Shown here: positions 48,465 to 57,179 of the stretch, in pieces
How positions within the stretch are numbered: the stretch's first letter is position 1
Layout: each line of letters opens with the position of its first letter
From: FACHB-T130 sp042747725
Lineage (GTDB): Bacteria; Cyanobacteriota; Cyanobacteriia; Cyanobacteriales; FACHB-T130
Length of the DNA stretch: 64,000 bases
NCBI RefSeq assembly: GCF_042747725.1
Contig: NZ_JBHZGO010000023.1
Coordinates: forward strand, 1-64,000
Direction: 5' to 3'
The notes under the pieces: generated by a model
What the model was told of the DNA's origin: nothing
Seen by the model: only the letters and a program-made list of their open reading frames with translations
Database searches by the model: none
Program-made: the position numbers and the translations under genes

Positions 48465-49379
48465 TTGGAAACGATTGATACAGAAATTGTTGCTAGAAAA
48501 GATATCAAATTGAATAAAGAAACTGCTCAAAAGCTTTTAGTTACGCTCTTGCCCAAGTCATCTGCCTATCTACTGGTCTCTCACGGAAGCCGCGACCCTC
48601 GCCCCCAAGCCGCTGTAGAACAGCTGGCAACCCTGATCTACGAGAAGGTGCGGCGGTCGGATATTGCCTGGGTGCAGGCATCTCAACCAGTTCGCCGCTT
48701 GGCTGCGCCGCCGATGCTAGAGACGCGAAATTTTGCGTTTCTACAAGAACCACTGGTAGGTACAGCAGTGCTTGAATTGGCAACCCAGCCGTTGCACGAG
48801 CAAATTCGGCAATTTGGCGATCGCGTAGCGTCTGTGAAGCAGAATCGCGCTGTTGCATCTGAGTACCACTGCATTCAGGTGTTGCCGCTATTTCTACTGC
48901 CGGGAGTTCATGTAATGGAGGATATCCCAGAAGAAGTAGCGATCGCTCAAGCCGCGTTTGGCTCTAAATTAAAACTTGACATTTGTCCTCACTTAGGGAC
49001 TCACCTTGGCTTGAGTCGTCTGTTAGCCAGTCAATTCGCTTCGATAACAGCAGACGCCCGAATTCTCTTAGCTCACGGAAGCCGCCGTAGCGGGGGAAAT
49101 CAGCCAGTAGAGACAATTGCAAGGACTTTGGAAGCAGTGCCTGCTTACTGGTCGGTGCCACCCAGCCTAGAGGACAGGGTGAAAGCGTTTGTTGAGGCGG
49201 GGAAGGAGAAAATCGCCATCCTGCCTTATTTTCTATTTGCTGGGGGAATTACGGATGCGATCGCTCAAACAGTTGAGCGATTATCCCAGCAGTTTCCCTC
49301 GGCAAAACTCCAGATGGCTGAACCAATCGGCGCTAGTGCGGAATTAGCGGATTTAATTTGGGATTTGAGAAGTCAATGA
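48465..49379 (+). CDS. sirB: Sirohydrochlorin chelatase (SirB/CbiX family)
   Basis: 304 residues from TTG 48465, preceded by AGGA; no ATG gives a full N-terminus. Two CbiX half-repeats are visible: SSAYLLVSHGSRDPRPQAAV with the metal-binding His, HCIQVLPLFLLPGVHVMED with the second, and again ARILLAHGSRRSGGNQ, IAILPYFLFAGGITDAI. It probably inserts Fe(II) into sirohydrochlorin to make siroheme for nitrite and sulfite reductases. Residues ~80-102 (RRLAAPPMLETRNFAFLQEP) are encoded by a palindrome of a dispersed type. The stop overlaps the cobA start by four bases (ATGA). Confidence 0.9.
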   Translation: METIDTEIVARKDIKLNKETAQKLLVTLLPKSSAYLLVSHGSRDPRPQAAVEQLATLIYEKVRRSDIAWVQASQPVRRLAAPPMLETRNFAFLQEPLVGTAVLELATQPLHEQIRQFGDRVASVKQNRAVASEYHCIQVLPLFLLPGVHVMEDIPEEVAIAQAAFGSKLKLDICPHLGTHLGLSRLLASQFASITADARILLAHGSRRSGGNQPVETIARTLEAVPAYWSVPPSLEDRVKAFVEAGKEKIAILPYFLFAGGITDAIAQTVERLSQQFPSAKLQMAEPIGASAELADLIWDLRSQ

Positions 49380-50188
49380 ACCTCACACTTACAGAGAACA
49401 CACAGGTAAACAGGAGAACGTGTTTGGGTAAAGTATATCTAGTGGGTGCAGGGCCGGGAGATCCCGGTTTGTTAACCCTCAAAGGGAAAGGGCTGTTGGA
49501 GTGTGCCGATGTCGTAGTTTACGACGCTCTGGTAAGTCCCCAAATTTTGGCAATGATTAATCCCCAAGCCGAAAAAATTGACGCTGGAAAGCGGATGGGG
49601 CGTCATTCCCTATTGCAGGAAGAGACGACTCAACTGTTAATTGAAAAAGCACAAACTGAGGCAATCGTGGTGCGCCTCAAAGGTGGCGATCCCTTTGTGT
49701 TTGGTCGTGGCGGCGAGGAGATGGAAGACTTAGTAAATGCGGGAGTGCCGGTGGAAGTAGTACCGGGGGTGACATCTGGGATTGCAGCACCCGCTTATGC
49801 AGGAATCCCTTTAACTCACCGCGCTTATAGCTCCTCGGTGACATTTGTTACCGGACACGAATCCGCCGGGAAGTATCGACCTGCTGTGAACTGGCAAGCG
49901 ATCGCCCAGGGTTCCGAAACCATTGTCATCTACATGGGCGTTCACAACTTACCCTACATTACGGAACAACTTCAGACAGCAGGCTTAAGCCCAGAGACGC
50001 CAGTGGCGTTGGTGCGCTGGGGAACTCGACCGGAACAGGAAGAACTCATTGGCACCTTAGACACGATTGTGGCGCAAGTTGAGGCGACTGGATTTGGGGC
50101 ACCCGCGATCGCCATTATTGGTGCAGTCGTGAATATGCACCAGATTCTATCAGGATGTCGTCCGCACAGATTAAGGGTTGAGGGTTGA
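49376..50188 (+). CDS. cobA: Uroporphyrinogen-III C-methyltransferase
   Basis: 270 residues from ATG 49376, whose ATGA overlaps the sirB stop, so translation is coupled. Signature blocks: GKVYLVGAGPGDPGLLTLKG (SAM-binding P-loop), ADVVVYDALVSPQIL, AIVVRLKGGDPFVFGRGGEE, VVPGVTSGIAAPAYAGIPLT, VTFVTGHE and VALVRWGTRPEQE. It methylates uroporphyrinogen III at C2 and C7 to precorrin-2, which is oxidised and given iron by the upstream chelatase. No oxidase gene is adjacent. Confidence 0.95.
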   Translation: MNLTLTENTQVNRRTCLGKVYLVGAGPGDPGLLTLKGKGLLECADVVVYDALVSPQILAMINPQAEKIDAGKRMGRHSLLQEETTQLLIEKAQTEAIVVRLKGGDPFVFGRGGEEMEDLVNAGVPVEVVPGVTSGIAAPAYAGIPLTHRAYSSSVTFVTGHESAGKYRPAVNWQAIAQGSETIVIYMGVHNLPYITEQLQTAGLSPETPVALVRWGTRPEQEELIGTLDTIVAQVEATGFGAPAIAIIGAVVNMHQILSGCRPHRLRVEG

Positions 50189-50400
50189 GGAGTCAGGACT
50201 GAGGACTGAGGAGTCAGGACTGAGGACTGAGGAGTCAGGACTGAGGACTGAGGAGTCAGGACTGAGGGCTGAGGACTGAGTAAAAAGCTATAAAAAGCTA
50301 TGAGTGATTAATTACTAAGTCCTGAGTTCTGACTCTGCACTCCTCACTCAGTCCTCAGTCCTCAGCACTCAGTCCTGACTCCTCACTCCTCAGTCCTAAT
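50186..50400. repeat. Large inverted array of CAGTCCT/AGGACTG heptamers
   Basis: The 21-base unit GAGGAGTCAGGACTGAGGACT is repeated about four times at 50188-50281. The reverse complement of the same motif is arrayed at 50330-50398. Together they would fold into one long stem-loop between convergent cobA and prmA, possibly a shared terminator. Confidence 0.8.
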
Positions 50401-51291
50401 TTATGAGCGCCGAATATTAAAGCAGCACCACTCTTGACGCCGCCAGAGGGTGGCAACAATCCAATCGTGTTGCTCTAAAGTATCGGCAATTGGTTTGGCT
50501 TGTTCCAGCAAAACGCCGCTAATAATCCCCCAAGTGCTGGGTTTAGCCATCTCTGTCATCTGCGGGATCAAATCGATAATCACCTCCGCTAGAATATTGC
50601 AAAGAATGCCATCGACCGGCTCATCTATCAGTTCCATCAAGCGCTCGATACTGCCTTGCTCCACAATCAACTGTTCGGGGCTAATTTTGTTGAGTTCTCG
50701 GTTGCTGTGAGTGGCTCGTACCGCCATCGGGTCAATATCTGCGGCATAAACTCTTTCGGCACCTAACAGCATCGCGGCAATTGAGAGAATGCCAGAACCA
50801 CAACCAATATCTGCCACGACGATATCGGGGGTGCCCAACCCCAATCGCATTTCCAATGCTTCCAGACACAGCTGAGTCGTCTGATGGGTGCCGGTGCCAA
50901 AAGCGGCTCCGGGATCGAGGCGTAGGGTAAGCCGTTCCGTCTGCTCTGGAGGGGGCAACCAGGCGGGGTAGATTAATAAGCGATCGCCAACTTCTTGAGG
51001 TTGCCAGTATTGCTTCCAGCTACTTGCCCAATCCTCCTCATCAATTAAATGCCAATCCATCACCGGCATCGGCATTCCCACATTCAGCGCATCTTGACGC
51101 AGCCACAGAGACAGCGCTGCCAAATCCAATAACTGCGCTTGGAGTGCGGATAAATAACCACATACCAGGCACGAGTGTCCTTTGACCTCAATGGATGTAC
51201 CGCGACAGCCAAATTTTTCCAGCCGCCAGAAGATTAAATCTTCTAAGGCTGGGTCGCAGAGAACTTGAATTTCCCACCAGGTGTTTGCCAT
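50401..51291 (-). CDS. prmA: Ribosomal protein L11 methyltransferase
   Basis: 296 residues. The N-terminal substrate-recognition domain (MANTWWEIQVLCDPALEDLI) is followed by DPGAAFGTGTHQTTQLCLEA and the SAM-binding motif VVADIGCGSGILSIAAMLLG, then YAADIDPMAVRATHSN and DGILCNILAEVI, a close PrmA pattern with NxLA. It trimethylates L11 lysines and N-terminus. It lies 238 bases downstream of serA on the same strand; the gap is filled by tandem repeats. Confidence 0.95.
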   Translation of the reverse strand: MANTWWEIQVLCDPALEDLIFWRLEKFGCRGTSIEVKGHSCLVCGYLSALQAQLLDLAALSLWLRQDALNVGMPMPVMDWHLIDEEDWASSWKQYWQPQEVGDRLLIYPAWLPPPEQTERLTLRLDPGAAFGTGTHQTTQLCLEALEMRLGLGTPDIVVADIGCGSGILSIAAMLLGAERVYAADIDPMAVRATHSNRELNKISPEQLIVEQGSIERLMELIDEPVDGILCNILAEVIIDLIPQMTEMAKPSTWGIISGVLLEQAKPIADTLEQHDWIVATLWRRQEWCCFNIRRS

Positions 51292-51294
51292 ACA

Positions 51295-51527
51295 TCAGGA
51301 CTGAGGACTGTTAGCACGCGCGGTGCGAAGCACGGGCTGAGGACTAAGGAAGGTTAGCAAAATTTCCCCACCCAAGCCGAAAATTCGCAATTGCCATACA
51401 TCAGGACTGAGGACTAAGGAAGGTTAGAGCGTAGAGCTTAGGAATTACAGTAAAGAGAAATTAAAAAGAATTTACTCTTTTTGTACCTCTTTTCTTCATA
51501 CTCAGTCCTCAGTCCTCAGTCCTCAGC
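51295..51527. repeat. Direct and inverted CAGTCCT arrays between prmA and serA
   Basis: ATACATCAGGACTGAGGACT occurs at about 51293-51312 and again at 51395-51414, each followed by AAGGAAGGTTAG, a local direct duplication. CTCAGTCCTCAGTCCTCAGT units in the other direction stand at 51501-51527. Confidence 0.75.
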
Positions 51528-51529
51528 AC

Positions 51530-53110
51530 TTATAAAGTTACCGTATAGGCATCTCGAATGCCGGGAATCTTGAGAATTTCCGCCAAAATTCCCTCAGGTA
51601 GGGGATCGTCCAGGCTTAACACCATCACTGCATCACCGCGCACGATTTTACGACCCACCTGCATACTGGCAATATTGACATTAAAGCTGCCCAATAGGGA
51701 ACCAATATTCCCAATAATTCCTGGCATATCGCGGTGCAGCGTAAACAGCATATTAGAAGTGGGGGGGACGTTGATGGGAAAATCATCAATGCTGGTGATC
51801 CGAATTTCGTTATCGCCCAACAAAGCCCCAGTAACAGAGTGTTCTCCTAGCGAACCCCTCGCCGCCAGTTGCAGCGAACCCGAATAATCTCGAATCGAGG
51901 CATCCCGCGTTTCAATCACGCGAATTCCCCGCTCCTTTGCCTCAATACTGGCATTGACGTAGTTCACTCGCTCTCGCAACGCTTGAGAGAGCAGCCCTTT
52001 GAGTGCTGCCACGATGAGAGGCTGACTTTGATTGGTTGCCAATTCTCCCTGCAAGCTGATATTCAACAACTCAATCCGTCCTCCAGCCAGTTGCCCGACT
52101 AAATGACCCAGGGTTTCCGCCAAGAGAAGATAAGGTCTGAGTTTTTCCAATACGTCAGGACGCAAGCCTGGAATATTCACTGCTGAACGCGCTGGTAGCC
52201 CCAGCAGGACATCCCGAATCTGCTCGGCAACATCAATGGCGACATTTACCTGCGCTTCTGCTGTAGAGGCTCCCAAGTGGGGAGTGAGGATGAGATTTTT
52301 CCCCAGCGATCGCAAGTCCGACTCGCCGAGAGGTTCTGTCTCAAAAACGTCCAACGCCGCCCCAGCAATTTTGCCAGCTTTCAGAGCCTCCGCCAAGGCT
52401 GTCTCATCAATAATGCCACCACGGGCACAATTGATAATCCTCGTCGTGGGTTTCATTTTAGCGATCGCTTCGGCGTTAATTAGGTGAGTCGTTTCTGGAG
52501 TTTTGGGAATGTGCAGGGTAATGTAGTCTGATTCCTGAAACAGCAAATCCAGCTCTACCAGACGACAACCTAGTTCCGAAGCCCGTTCTACCGAAATGAA
52601 GGGATCGTAAGCTAGCAGTTTCATCCCCATCGCTTTGGCAACGCTGGCGACATGGGAACCAATTTTCCCCAAACCGACAACACCCAGCGTTTTCTTGTAA
52701 ACTTCAGCGCCGATAAAACTCTTGCGATCCCACTGAGTGCTTTTCACCGACTGATTGGCATCGGGGATATAACGGGAGAGCGATAGCATCATTGCCAAGG
52801 CGTGTTCTGCCGCTGCAATTGTATTGCCTTCGGGGGAATTGACCACCACAATTCCTTGTCGGGTGGCGGCTGTAACATCGACATTATCGACGCCAACTCC
52901 AGCACGACCAATGATTTTTAGCTGGGTGCCAGCTTCGATAATTTCTTTGGTGACGTGGGTTCCAGAACGAATCATCAGAGCGTCATACTCTGGCATAATT
53001 CGCACCAGTTCTTCTGGAGAAAGACCTGTTTTAATATCAACTTGGGCAACCTGGGAGAGGATGTCTATTCCAACTTGGTCTATGGGATCGGAAACAAGAA
53101 CCTTGGACAT
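51530..53110 (-). CDS. serA: D-3-phosphoglycerate dehydrogenase
   Basis: 526 residues, the long ASB/ACT-type form. VLVSDPIDQVGIDIL begins the substrate-binding domain; GVVGLGKIGSHVASVAKAMG is the NAD-binding motif; CARGGIIDETALAEALKAG and TPHLGASTAEAQ contain the catalytic Arg and His. Residues ~315-450 form the intervening domain and ~455-526 the ACT domain (MLFTLHRDMPGIIGNIGSLL). It makes 3-phosphohydroxypyruvate for serine synthesis. It precedes prmA on the same strand. Confidence 0.96.
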   Translation of the reverse strand: MSKVLVSDPIDQVGIDILSQVAQVDIKTGLSPEELVRIMPEYDALMIRSGTHVTKEIIEAGTQLKIIGRAGVGVDNVDVTAATRQGIVVVNSPEGNTIAAAEHALAMMLSLSRYIPDANQSVKSTQWDRKSFIGAEVYKKTLGVVGLGKIGSHVASVAKAMGMKLLAYDPFISVERASELGCRLVELDLLFQESDYITLHIPKTPETTHLINAEAIAKMKPTTRIINCARGGIIDETALAEALKAGKIAGAALDVFETEPLGESDLRSLGKNLILTPHLGASTAEAQVNVAIDVAEQIRDVLLGLPARSAVNIPGLRPDVLEKLRPYLLLAETLGHLVGQLAGGRIELLNISLQGELATNQSQPLIVAALKGLLSQALRERVNYVNASIEAKERGIRVIETRDASIRDYSGSLQLAARGSLGEHSVTGALLGDNEIRITSIDDFPINVPPTSNMLFTLHRDMPGIIGNIGSLLGSFNVNIASMQVGRKIVRGDAVMVLSLDDPLPEGILAEILKIPGIRDAYTVTL

Positions 53111-53585
53111 GATCGGCAGGTGAGTCTAGATAAAAATTTCATCGCGACACGCACGCACGACTCTTAAAAGGTCAAGACCGCAAGTCGCACGTTGTGTTGC
53201 ATACACTTCGCCAGGAGCGCTCCCTGGCATTACGCGATCGCGTGCAGGTAAAACCTTGGGAGCAGGCTTGCTTGATGGGAGTTGGCTTAGGCATCGCGTC
53301 TAATCACTCGCCACCACGAACAACAGAGGCAGAAGGTCATTTTAACTGTATCAGGTGTCTTTGTACGGCTAGTTGGCTGAAAGTTTTTAACTTTCATTCG
53401 CGTGGGCGAAGTGCTTCTCGCCGATAGCCCAAGGAAACAAAACACAGCCTCAGCGTCAGCATCGCGCGAACTGACTTTTTCTGCGCTTCGCGATCGCACT
53501 TGTGCATCCTAATTACGGTAGAAGATTTGCTGTCCCTGCACTGCTAGGCTTTAACTAAGGCTATCTCAGCATTTAACGAATCGCT
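53111..53585. other. Intergenic region with several small palindromes
   Basis: 475 bases between divergent serA and the following gene. Small inverted repeats occur, for example CCAGGAGCGCTCCCTGG at about 53210-53227. I see no gene here; the promoters of both neighbours are probably inside. Confidence 0.45.
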
Positions 53586-54101
53586 ATGAATTATCTCGTC
53601 GCCGTACTGCCAGACCGCATCCAGGCAGAAGCCGCCTATTCCGCTTTAGAGAAAGAAGGCTTACCGATGAAAAAAGTCAGTATCCTGGGCAGAGGATACA
53701 AAAGCGCTGATGAATTTGGCTTAATTGACCCTAATGAGCAAGCTAAAAAGCAATCAAAGCTGATGGCTTATTGGCTGATCCCCTTTGGATTCTTCGCTGG
53801 AGTAGCTTTCAACATCACCACGGGTTTAGAAACCTTTGCCTGGGCGGGTCAAATCGGCAATTACCTGATTGCTGGACTTTTAGGTGCCGCCTCTGGTGCG
53901 ATGGGTAGCTTGTTTGTGGGAGGTGGGGTAGGCTTGGCACTGGGGAGTGGTGACGCCTTGCCTTACCGCAATCGCCTCAATGCCGGTAAGTATCTGATTG
54001 TCGTGAAAGCTTCCGAAACGATCACCCGCCAAGCTACTCGGATTCTCCGTCAGTTTGAGCCAGAAAATATTCAAGGCTACGTTGACTCAGAGGGAGTCTA
54101 G
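53586..54101 (+). CDS. Conserved membrane protein with glycine-zipper segment
   Basis: 171 residues. A soluble N-terminal part (NYLVAVLPDRIQAEAAYSAL, LPMKKVSILGRGYKSADE) resembles a ferredoxin-like fold seen in general-stress-type proteins. Two hydrophobic stretches follow (65-82; 93-122), the second very Gly/Ala-rich (LLGAASGAMGSLFVGGGVGL). The C-terminus (KYLIVVKASETITRQATRIL) repeats the N-terminal style. Function unknown. A 31-residue gene and the PSII S4-domain gene follow on the same strand. Confidence 0.7.
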   Translation: MNYLVAVLPDRIQAEAAYSALEKEGLPMKKVSILGRGYKSADEFGLIDPNEQAKKQSKLMAYWLIPFGFFAGVAFNITTGLETFAWAGQIGNYLIAGLLGAASGAMGSLFVGGGVGLALGSGDALPYRNRLNAGKYLIVVKASETITRQATRILRQFEPENIQGYVDSEGV

Positions 54102-54225
54102 AAAATAAACATCTCCCAAGCGTTTGAGCTGGCTGGGGCTTCCATCCACGGACAGAGAAAGTAATCAACAGAACGTTGTTACTTTAAGTACCAGCCTGAG
54201 CGCAAGTCACTGGGAGGTGGTATAG

Positions 54226-54321
54226 ATGCAAATATTGCTAACTTGTTTGGGAGTTGCGCTTGTCGGCTCGATAATCGGTTTGGGTAGAACCGTCTCAAAG
54301 TTTCGGTACGGCGATCGCTAA
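54226..54321 (+). CDS. 31-residue single-helix membrane protein candidate
   Basis: MQILLTCLGVALVGSIIGLG is a hydrophobic helix and the rest (RTVSKFRYGDR) is basic. A strong ribosome binding site (GGGAGGTGG) lies 5-6 bases before the ATG. I do not recognise it as any of the known small photosystem or cytochrome b6f subunits. Its coding status rests on the ribosome binding site and hydrophobic-then-basic layout. Confidence 0.5.
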   Translation: MQILLTCLGVALVGSIIGLGRTVSKFRYGDR

Positions 54322-54385
54322 AACATTGGATCATAATTGCAACGATAGAATCAAGACAGTTTCACCTCAATCAAGCATCTGCTGT

Positions 54386-55165
54386 ATGTTGCCAAGGGAA
54401 GAACTCCTCAAAGGAGTCGAAAATCGAGAGACTGTGGCGCGTGTTATCGACCAAGCGGATCAAGCAATTAAAACTTGGGAAGTGGTGTTTACGGATTTTC
54501 TGTCTCCTCCAGAACTGGTTGAGATTCAGCAAGCGTTTAATCGTTTAACAGAAGTCCAACTGGTCGCTTGGGGAGGTTATCCGCAAGCTGAACGACAGAG
54601 AATTGCGATCGCGCGTGCAGAATTGCCCCTCGATTCGTCACAAGTCTCTATTGCTGCTATCGATATTGCCGGTAATTTTTTGTTTGACCAATCCACCCAC
54701 CGAGACTTCCTCGGCGCAATGTTGGGGTGTGGGATTGTGCGCGAAAAAACTGGCGACGTGATTGTGCTGGGAGAGCAAGGAGCGCAGGCGATTGTCGTTC
54801 CAGAAATGGTGGAGTTTTTGGGAATGCATCTCAATCAGGTGCGTTCCGTCCCGGTGAAAACCCGGCAAATTGAGTTGAGCGAGTTAAAAATTCGGGAACC
54901 GAAAAAGAAAGAATTGACCACGGTTGAGGCTTCTTTGAGGCTGGATGCGATCGCTTCCGCTGGCTTTGGAATGTCTCGCAGCAAAATGGTTGATTTTATT
55001 GACGGCGGTGATGTGCGAGTGAATTGGAAAGAAGTCACCCAGGCAAGTCATATTCTTAAGTCTGGAGACTTAATTGCGATTCGCGGCAAAGGACGGCTAG
55101 AGATTGGGGAAATTGCGGTCACTAAAAAAGAACGTTACCGCGTGCAGTTGACACGGTTTATCTAA
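54386..55165 (+). CDS. Photosystem II S4-domain protein
   Basis: 259 residues from ATG 54386 (MLPREELLKGVENRETVARV); the frame is open 20 codons further up without a signal. It contains YlmH-like segments (FTDFLSPPELVEI, GYPQAERQRIAIAR) followed by a C-terminal S4 RNA-binding domain (RLDAIASAGFGMSRSKMVDF, GDVRVNWKEVTQASHILKSG). This matches the cyanobacterial and plastid protein called photosystem II S4-domain protein; an RNA-binding role is implied, its target unclear. A small hairpin and a family-1 element follow. Confidence 0.9.
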   Translation: MLPREELLKGVENRETVARVIDQADQAIKTWEVVFTDFLSPPELVEIQQAFNRLTEVQLVAWGGYPQAERQRIAIARAELPLDSSQVSIAAIDIAGNFLFDQSTHRDFLGAMLGCGIVREKTGDVIVLGEQGAQAIVVPEMVEFLGMHLNQVRSVPVKTRQIELSELKIREPKKKELTTVEASLRLDAIASAGFGMSRSKMVDFIDGGDVRVNWKEVTQASHILKSGDLIAIRGKGRLEIGEIAVTKKERYRVQLTRFI

Positions 55166-55221
55166 AGATTGCCATCTTTAATCTTCAACCCTAAGTCGGA
55201 ACTTTATCTTTCCTAAAAAGA

Positions 55222-55254
55222 TTGCCCCTAGCAAATATAATTCGCTAGGGGCAA
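55222..55254. terminator. Hairpin after the PSII S4-domain gene
   Basis: A perfect 11-bp stem (55222-55232 with 55244-55254) 57 bases after the stop codon. A family-1 element begins four bases later. Confidence 0.6.
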
Positions 55255-55257
55255 GAT

Positions 55258-55349
55258 CGGGACTTACGCAAAGCTTATACATACAGCGTTTTTTCGGGTT
55301 CAATCCCCCTGTGGTTGCCCTCAGATGTGGTGATGTGCGGCGAGTCCTG
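55258..55349 (+). mobile_element. Miniature transposon-like element, family 1, copy F
   Basis: 92 bases in the orientation of copies A-C. The left end reads CGGGACTTACGCAA and the right end is degraded, so the terminal repeat has decayed. Still, AAGAT flanks both sides (55253-55257 and 55350-55354), supporting the original boundaries. Confidence 0.82.
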
Positions 55350-55545
55350 AAGATATTAGTTCAACTAAGCGTGTTCTACTGTCTAGCAAAGCGGGAGATG
55401 TTTTGGAATAAGAGCTGCACCGTCTGCACGCTGAGCAGATGTTATTGCCATCTGAGCGAGTTTCTGGGAACCACTGCGCGAATCTGATTTGTGGGATTTT
55501 CCAGTCAGTTACGGGAACACTAAGATGAGTTGCTAGGTGTAGTTT

Positions 55546-56691
55546 ATGTCCCGTCTCAACAATCGCGCCTTTCAAATCCTCCGTGCGGAAGTGAAGAAAT
55601 GCGCTGGTAATGATCCTCTAAGTCAAATGGAGCAGCAGCTTGTACTAGAGGAATTAGAAAAACTGCGATCGCAACCAGGCTCACCTGCCTCCTTAGAAGA
55701 ACTGCGGAAGATCGTCATCTCCACCTATGCAAACTTCAGCCAGAAGGCACTGCTAGCGGCAGCAAAAGCCAACCGTCCGCTGGGAATATTCGGCGCAATC
55801 AAATTAGCTGGCTGTGCGGTAGTTGGAGGGACTGTGTTGCTAGTTGGGGGAACTGGGACGCTTGTTTTGGCAATTTTGCTATCTCCCACAGCTCATCAGC
55901 CAGTGGGACAAAATGCTCCCATGAGTACAGAAGATCGCTATCAGGAAGCGATCGCATCTTTAGAAAAAGCAGAAGAATTAATTAACCAAGCCAAGACCGC
56001 AACAGATTTGGCATTGGGCGAAAATAAATTAAGTGAAGCCAAAAAACAAATCGATTATCTGCCTGTTTCAGATACAGTCTCCTCCCGGCGATACTCTTAC
56101 AACCGCAAGGGTCGGCGCTATGTTAGCGGATATGATACGCAGACAATCCCTAATGAGCAAACAGCCTCGATTCATTTTCGACTGGAGCAGATAAAGAACC
56201 AGCTTTCACAGCAAAACCAGGCTCAGGGACACACCAGCAAGTTAATCGAAGGTGCCAAGCAATTTGCCTTCGCTGCTGCTAAAGCTGGGCAGAATCCACC
56301 CCATACAGCACAGCGGTGGCAACAACTTGAAAACTTGTGGGGCAAGGCAATTGAACGGCTGCAAAACATTCGCGCGGAAGACGTTGACTATGTGGAAGCG
56401 CAAAAGTTACTGGTAACGTACCAGACTAATTTAGACACCGTGCAAATTCGATTGAAAGCAGAACGCGAGTCTCACGAAGCCTTCAATAATGTTCAACAAC
56501 AAATCAACGCTTTGCTGGTGTCTATACCCAAAGATAGTTCCCAAGTCGATCGCAACCAGATATTCAGCCAGATGCAAGAAATTATCCATCAGTTGAAAAT
56601 GGTCAAACCAGGCACAAGCGACTATCGAGAAGCCCAACAACTGCTGCAATCGGCACAGAAGAAACTAAAGCAAGCTCAGCCAAAGAATTGA
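55546..56691 (+). CDS. Membrane protein with long coiled-coil C-terminus
   Basis: 381 residues. Residues 1-75 are soluble and helical (ILRAEVKKCAGNDPLSQMEQ), one membrane helix lies at about 85-112 (LAGCAVVGGTVLLVGGTGTL), and the remainder is mostly Gln/Glu/Lys/Ala coiled coil (EKAEELINQAKTATDLALGE; ERLQNIRAEDVDYVEAQKLL). A Tyr/Ser/Arg-rich stretch (RRYSYNRKGRRYVSGYD) interrupts it. No family recognised; the coiled-coil region probably lies on one side of the plasma or thylakoid membrane. Confidence 0.7.
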   Translation: MSRLNNRAFQILRAEVKKCAGNDPLSQMEQQLVLEELEKLRSQPGSPASLEELRKIVISTYANFSQKALLAAAKANRPLGIFGAIKLAGCAVVGGTVLLVGGTGTLVLAILLSPTAHQPVGQNAPMSTEDRYQEAIASLEKAEELINQAKTATDLALGENKLSEAKKQIDYLPVSDTVSSRRYSYNRKGRRYVSGYDTQTIPNEQTASIHFRLEQIKNQLSQQNQAQGHTSKLIEGAKQFAFAAAKAGQNPPHTAQRWQQLENLWGKAIERLQNIRAEDVDYVEAQKLLVTYQTNLDTVQIRLKAERESHEAFNNVQQQINALLVSIPKDSSQVDRNQIFSQMQEIIHQLKMVKPGTSDYREAQQLLQSAQKKLKQAQPKN

Positions 56692-56816
56692 TTCTCCTAA
56701 AGCTGGTGTGTCATGGCGCGAGGAGCGGCATACGCGATCGCGATCGCAACTTGATAAAATGCGATTAAGTTTACCAGCTAAAAGCCGACCGGCTGATAGC
56801 TAAGGGCTGGTGTGCC

Positions 56817-57002
56817 ATGCGCGATTCTGATTTTACAGATGTTTTACAGTGGACGCCGGAAGCAAAGGCAAAGCTGAAAAATATTCCTTTTTTTGTTCGT
56901 TCCCAAGCGCGTCAGCGAATTGAGCAGATCGCTCGTGCAGGGGGTTTGGAAGTTGTCACCGCTGATTTAGTGGAGCAGGCGCGGCTAGAATTTGGGCAGT
57001 AA
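56817..57002 (+). CDS. PCP_red domain protein (single domain)
   Basis: 61 residues: LQWTPEAKAKLKNIPFFVRS then QARQRIEQIARAGGLEVVTA. This is the proto-chlorophyllide reductase C-terminal domain (PCP_red) that also ends ChlB, occurring here alone. It has a helical DNA- or protein-binding fold with no catalytic residues. Whether it partners with a chlorophyll enzyme is unknown. Confidence 0.85.
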   Translation: MRDSDFTDVLQWTPEAKAKLKNIPFFVRSQARQRIEQIARAGGLEVVTADLVEQARLEFGQ

Positions 57003-57179
57003 TAAACGAATTTGGCTTGCGTAGTAGCGTGGCATCTTTCGGAAGCAAGCTACAGCATGACAATAATTTTTACTTTTATTTATCCCCAAAAAGTCAGGAG
57101 AGCCAAGAAGCCGAAAAGTTTGTAGAGGTGCTATAGCCTGCCATTGCTTCCGTAGCCGGAGGAGGCTACGATAATTGGT

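Noticed and set aside
50188..50398. Possible CRISPR array
   Set aside because: Units follow each other directly without unique spacers and are matched by an inverted array; this is a tandem repeat, not CRISPR.
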